Shown: positions 3,605 through 6,245 of the stretch, in pieces | Layout: every line of letters starts with the position of its first letter | How positions within the stretch are numbered: the stretch's first letter is position 1 | Assembly: GCA_017437345.1 (NCBI GenBank) | Contig: JAFSBJ010000120.1 | Span: 1 to 6,245 of the forward strand | DNA: 6,245 nt | Origin: Clostridia bacterium | GTDB lineage: Bacteria > Bacillota_A > Clostridia > UMGS1810 | Direction: 5' to 3' | Notes under the pieces: generated by a model | The model's database searches: none | What the model saw: the letters and a program-made list of their open reading frames with translations, nothing else | Told to the model about the DNA's origin: nothing | Program-made: the position numbers and the translations under genes

Positions 3605-5884
3605 TTAAGCTATATTCTGCACAAGCTGAACCTTTATTTCACCTTTTAAAGCATCAACCTTTATTTTTGCTCCGCTTATATCCTCTGCCGCGAGAATGAT
3701 TTCACTTAGCGGATCTTCAATCACCTTTTGAATTTCCCGGCGTATTGGTCTTGCGCCATAGCGAGGATTATAGGCATTTTCAAGGATTAATTCCTTTGCT
3801 TTTTTGCTTATTTCAAAGCTTGCACCAAGAGCCTTAACTTCATTTTTAACATCTGAGAGCATAAGCTCACAAATATCCATAAGCTCATCATGGCTAAGCT
3901 CACAAAATTCCACAATTTCATCTACCCTGTTTAAAAACTCAGGGCGGAAAATCTCTTTGAGAGTTTTTTCTATTTTAAGGCTGAGCTTGTCGCCTTCTGT
4001 TATAAATCCGGCGCCTGATGCTGCTCCCACTGAGGTTCCTGCATTTGATGTCATAACGATTATGGTGTTTTCAAAGCTTACGCACCTTCCCTGGGCATCG
4101 GTTATTCTGCCATCGTCTAATATCTGAAGAAGGATATTAAACACATCCTGGTGGGCTTTTTCAATTTCATCCAAGAGAATTACGCTATATGGACGACGAC
4201 GAACCTTTTCTGTGAGCTGACCTGCTTCATCATAACCAACATATCCCGGAGGAGCACCAATGATTTTGGAAACTGAATGTTTTTCCATATACTCACTCAT
4301 ATCCATACGGATAAGAGCTTTTTCATCGTCGAAAAGGTTCTGGGCAAGAGCTTTAACAAGCTCTGTTTTTCCAACACCTGTGGGGCCAACGAAAATAAAG
4401 GAAACCGGGCGTTTGCGGCTAAGGCTTAAGGCTCTGTTTCTTCTCACAGCTCTCGCTATTGCCTCAACAGCCTTATTCTGACCAACAATTCTAAGATGCA
4501 AAGCATCTTCAAGATTTAAAAGCTTTTCTTTATCTGTGGCTGTAATATTTTTAACAGGGACGCCTGTCCAGAGTTCTATAACTGATGCAATGTGCTCAGA
4601 TGTGAGGCGGGTGGATTTCTGCTTCGCCCTCATATCACTCAGTTCACCTTCAAGACGGTATTTATCGCTTTTCAGACGAGCTATCTGTTCAAAGGGAATA
4701 TCCTCTGTTTGAGCTTCAAGCTCTTCAAGCTTTCTGTCGATGGATTTAATATCATTTTTAGTTTTAACAACCGCCTTTGAATATGGGTTGTCAATATTTA
4801 AACGAGATGCGGCTTCGTCGATAACATCTATGGCTTTATCGGGAAAAAACCGGTCATTTATATATCTATCTGCCAGAGTTACAGCTTCAACAATGAGACT
4901 ATCATCTATTGTAACATTATGATAGGCTTCATAATAATCCTTTGTTCCTTTTATGATTTCAACTGTTTCTTCCTTCGAAGGTTCATCTATCATCACAGGC
5001 TGAAATCTTCTCTCCAGAGCAGCATCTTTTTCAATAAACTTTCGATATTCTTCCAGGGTTGTGGCTCCTATCACCTGAATTTCACCCTTTGAAAGAGCAG
5101 GCTTTAAAATGTTTGCCGCATTCATCGCTCCGTCGGCATCGCCGGCCTTTACGATTGAATGGATTTCGTCTATAACAAGAATAACATTATCTCTTTTTGC
5201 TTCTTCGATAATGTTTTTTAGTCGTGATTCAAACTGACCGCGATATTGAGTTCCTGCAACAACTGTTGCAAGGTCGAGATAATAAACCTCTACTCCGGAT
5301 AATTTTTCAGGAACATCACCCTCGGCAATTTTTTGAGCTATGCCCTCTGCAATCGCTGTTTTTCCAACACCGGGAGCACCGAGAAGAACAGGGTTGTTTT
5401 TAGAGCGCCTGTTAAGAATCTGAATTGCGCGGTCTATTTCTTTTTCCCTTCCCACAATTCTGTCTAAAAGAGAATTTTTGGCTTTTTCTGTGAGATTAAC
5501 TCCGAAATTATTCAGGCATTTTTTCTTTTTCTGCTCTCTTTTCATAGACTGCTTTGCCTTTTTATCTTTTATCGGAATTTTTTCCTCAGTTTCTTCGCTG
5601 TCGTCATCGTCCATACCGTTGGGATCCATAAGGTTACCTCCGCCAAAAATATCGGCAAAGGCATCGTGCATATCTCCGCTATTTATCATATCGGACATAT
5701 TCTCAACCATTTCCTTTAATTCCTCAGGGTTAATGGAAAACTGTTCTGCAAGCTGATTTACGGGAGTTATGCCCGAATTTATGGCACAGGAAAGACAATA
5801 TCCTTCATTTATAAACTGCTTTCCGTCTGACTTGCTGACAAATACCACAGCAGGATTTTTTTTGCATATTGAACAAAGTTTCAA
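3605..5884 (-). CDS. clpE: ClpE-type Clp/Hsp100 ATPase, ATP-dependent protein unfoldase
   Basis: A 759-residue two-ring AAA+ unfoldase that should feed substrates to ClpP in the cytoplasm. The N-terminus is a zinc finger, CX2C-X22-CX2C (Cys4, Cys7, Cys30, Cys33), instead of the Clp-N repeats of ClpC/ClpA. That, with a UVR-like coiled middle segment (about 379-418), identifies ClpE. AAA module 1 has Walker A GAPGVGKT (169-176), Walker B Asp239-Glu240, pore Tyr214 and arginine finger Arg292/293. AAA module 2 has GPTGVGKT (500-507), Asp572-Glu573, pore GYVGY (547-551) and sensor-2 GARPIRR (710-716). AGF (625-627) sits where the ClpP-docking loop is expected. An acidic then Lys-rich linker (about 92-122) joins finger and first ring. 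The TTG at 5884 is preferred to the GTG at 5893, because the GTG lies inside the RBS GAGGTG. The gene is monocistronic, convergent with the kinase operon. All catalytic residues are present. Confidence 0.92.
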   Translation of the reverse strand: MKLCSICKKNPAVVFVSKSDGKQFINEGYCLSCAINSGITPVNQLAEQFSINPEELKEMVENMSDMINSGDMHDAFADIFGGGNLMDPNGMDDDDSEETEEKIPIKDKKAKQSMKREQKKKKCLNNFGVNLTEKAKNSLLDRIVGREKEIDRAIQILNRRSKNNPVLLGAPGVGKTAIAEGIAQKIAEGDVPEKLSGVEVYYLDLATVVAGTQYRGQFESRLKNIIEEAKRDNVILVIDEIHSIVKAGDADGAMNAANILKPALSKGEIQVIGATTLEEYRKFIEKDAALERRFQPVMIDEPSKEETVEIIKGTKDYYEAYHNVTIDDSLIVEAVTLADRYINDRFFPDKAIDVIDEAASRLNIDNPYSKAVVKTKNDIKSIDRKLEELEAQTEDIPFEQIARLKSDKYRLEGELSDMRAKQKSTRLTSEHIASVIELWTGVPVKNITATDKEKLLNLEDALHLRIVGQNKAVEAIARAVRRNRALSLSRKRPVSFIFVGPTGVGKTELVKALAQNLFDDEKALIRMDMSEYMEKHSVSKIIGAPPGYVGYDEAGQLTEKVRRRPYSVILLDEIEKAHQDVFNILLQILDDGRITDAQGRCVSFENTIIVMTSNAGTSVGAASGAGFITEGDKLSLKIEKTLKEIFRPEFLNRVDEIVEFCELSHDELMDICELMLSDVKNEVKALGASFEISKKAKELILENAYNPRYGARPIRREIQKVIEDPLSEIILAAEDISGAKIKVDALKGEIKVQLVQNIA

Positions 5885-5890
5885 TTGTGT

Positions 5891-5896
5891 CACCTC
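5891..5896 (-). promoter_or_regulatory. Ribosome binding site that decides the clpE start
   Basis: Minus-strand GAGGTG (5896-5891) lies six bases before the TTG at 5884. A GTG at 5893 is part of this same sequence and would have no spacer. Starting at TTG gives a protein opening MKLCSIC, placing the zinc finger at the very N-terminus as in other ClpE proteins. Confidence 0.7.
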
Positions 5897-5933
5897 TTTT
5901 TAAGCTACTGTATATTTATATGAAGATAAATTT

Positions 5934-5953
5934 ACTCATAATAACACTCATAA
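5934..5953 (-). promoter_or_regulatory. 8-nt direct repeat at the clpE transcription start, candidate operator
   Basis: On the minus strand TTATGAGT occurs twice (5953-5946 and 5941-5934), offset by 12 bases. The pair lies directly after the -10 element, over the expected start of transcription. It does not match the CtsR heptad GGTCAAA that often controls clp genes in Firmicutes. A repressor role is inferred only from position. Confidence 0.35.
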
Positions 5954-5954
5954 C

Positions 5955-5982
5955 AGTATACCACAAAAAAATATATTTTCAA
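5955..5982 (-). promoter_or_regulatory. Sigma-A-type promoter of clpE
   Basis: On the minus strand TTGAAA (5982-5977) is followed after 16 bases by TATACT (5960-5955), each a five-of-six match to consensus. TGG directly before the -10 gives an extended -10. Transcription would start near 5948, leaving a leader of about 64 nt before the TTG at 5884. Confidence 0.75.
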
Positions 5983-6086
5983 GGTGCATTATAGCTAAAT
6001 TAATCTTTTGTTTACAAATTTAATTTATTAATTAATCGTGATGAGCTTCATCCCGAGCCATTTCATGAACCGGACTGTGAATAAAC
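5983..6086. other. AT-rich gene-free stretch upstream of clpE
   Basis: I see no coding frame, RNA gene or strong terminator here. It contains a short palindromic ATTAATTAAT and GATGA-GCT-TCATC near 6040. It separates the clpE promoter from the second copy of the repeated element. Confidence 0.5.
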
Positions 6087-6245
6087 AAGTATGAAATTAA
6101 GCTGTAAATTATTGTTTAGCGTTTAGGTTCTAATATCAGCTTGTAGGGGATGGCGTCCTCGACATCCCGCTTAATTTCAGCAATCTTATGCGGGTCGTCC
6201 GGGAGGCCGACCCCTACAAAGTCATTATCCAAAACTCTTCGTCAA
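6087..6245. repeat. MITE-like palindromic repeat, copy 2 (left end plus core, cut by the window edge)
   Basis: The left arm has AAGTATGAAA (6087-6096) and TAAATTATTGTTTAG (6105-6119), the reverse complements of the right arm of copy 1. The core (6141-6219) starts TTGTAGGGG and ends CCCCTACAA. Its two 30-base arms pair at 23 of 30 positions, ending at CCCGC (6166-6170) and GCGGG (6190-6194). After the core, ATTA-x-CCAAAAC is also shared with copy 1. The right end lies outside the window. No coding frame is present. Confidence 0.65.

Noticed and set aside
3804..5756. Several plus-strand open frames inside clpE and one minus-strand frame at 2242-2439
   Set aside because: All are shadows of conserved coding sequence with low-complexity Ser/Phe/Leu-rich translations.
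3605..5893. ClpC or ClpB instead of ClpE
   Set aside because: There are no Clp-N repeats and no long ClpB-type middle coiled coil. The N-terminal CX2C-X22-CX2C finger fits ClpE.
3338..6219. Composite transposon carrying clpE between two repeat copies
   Set aside because: No transposase is present, the cores are imperfect copies, and clpE has its own promoter and terminator. Two independent insertions are simpler.

Overview
The window looks like chromosomal DNA from a low-GC Firmicute, most likely a gut-type Clostridia (Ruminococcaceae/Lachnospiraceae-like). The reasons are the AT-rich intergenic DNA, strong AGGAGG-type ribosome binding sites, use of TTG starts, a ClpE-type Clp ATPase, and the family style of the sugar-nucleotide genes. 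No rRNA, tRNA, CRISPR array, transposase or phage gene is visible.

Layout. (1) Positions 1-145, minus strand: the first codons of a gene leaving the left edge. It reads like the N-terminus of an S8 (subtilisin-like) peptidase but is interrupted by a G8 tract that looks one G short. Its leader (146-240) carries a terminator-like hairpin that contains its ribosome binding site, and a separate near-perfect palindrome. (2) Positions 311-1150, minus: an AraC-family regulator with its own terminator. (3) Positions 1151-1326: a divergent regulatory region with a good promoter for the regulator and a 9-nt direct repeat that may be the regulator's binding site. (4) Positions 1327-3243, plus: an operon of a sugar-1-phosphate nucleotidyltransferase and a NahK-like (APH-fold) sugar kinase. 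The kinase is broken by a one-base frameshift in an A-run. (5) Positions 3244-3604: a hairpin-dense convergent intergenic region with terminators for both sides and one copy of a repeated palindromic element. (6) Positions 3605-5884, minus: clpE, with a promoter at about 5955-5982. (7) Positions 5983-6245: AT-rich, gene-free DNA with a second copy of the repeated element running to the right edge.

How the genes fit together. The kinase would make a sugar-1-phosphate (probably N-acetylhexosamine-1-phosphate) and the nucleotidyltransferase would turn it into an NDP-sugar. This is a salvage route resembling in logic the AmgK/MurU pair of cell-wall recycling. The divergent AraC protein is the obvious candidate controller. 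clpE is a separate stress/proteolysis gene, and the peptidase fragment is a separate unit.

The most interesting signals are two homopolymer frameshifts in otherwise conserved genes, the RBS-containing hairpin, the AraC-site/promoter arrangement, and two copies of a MITE-like element flanking clpE. I do not see convincing evidence for a wholly new multi-gene system.
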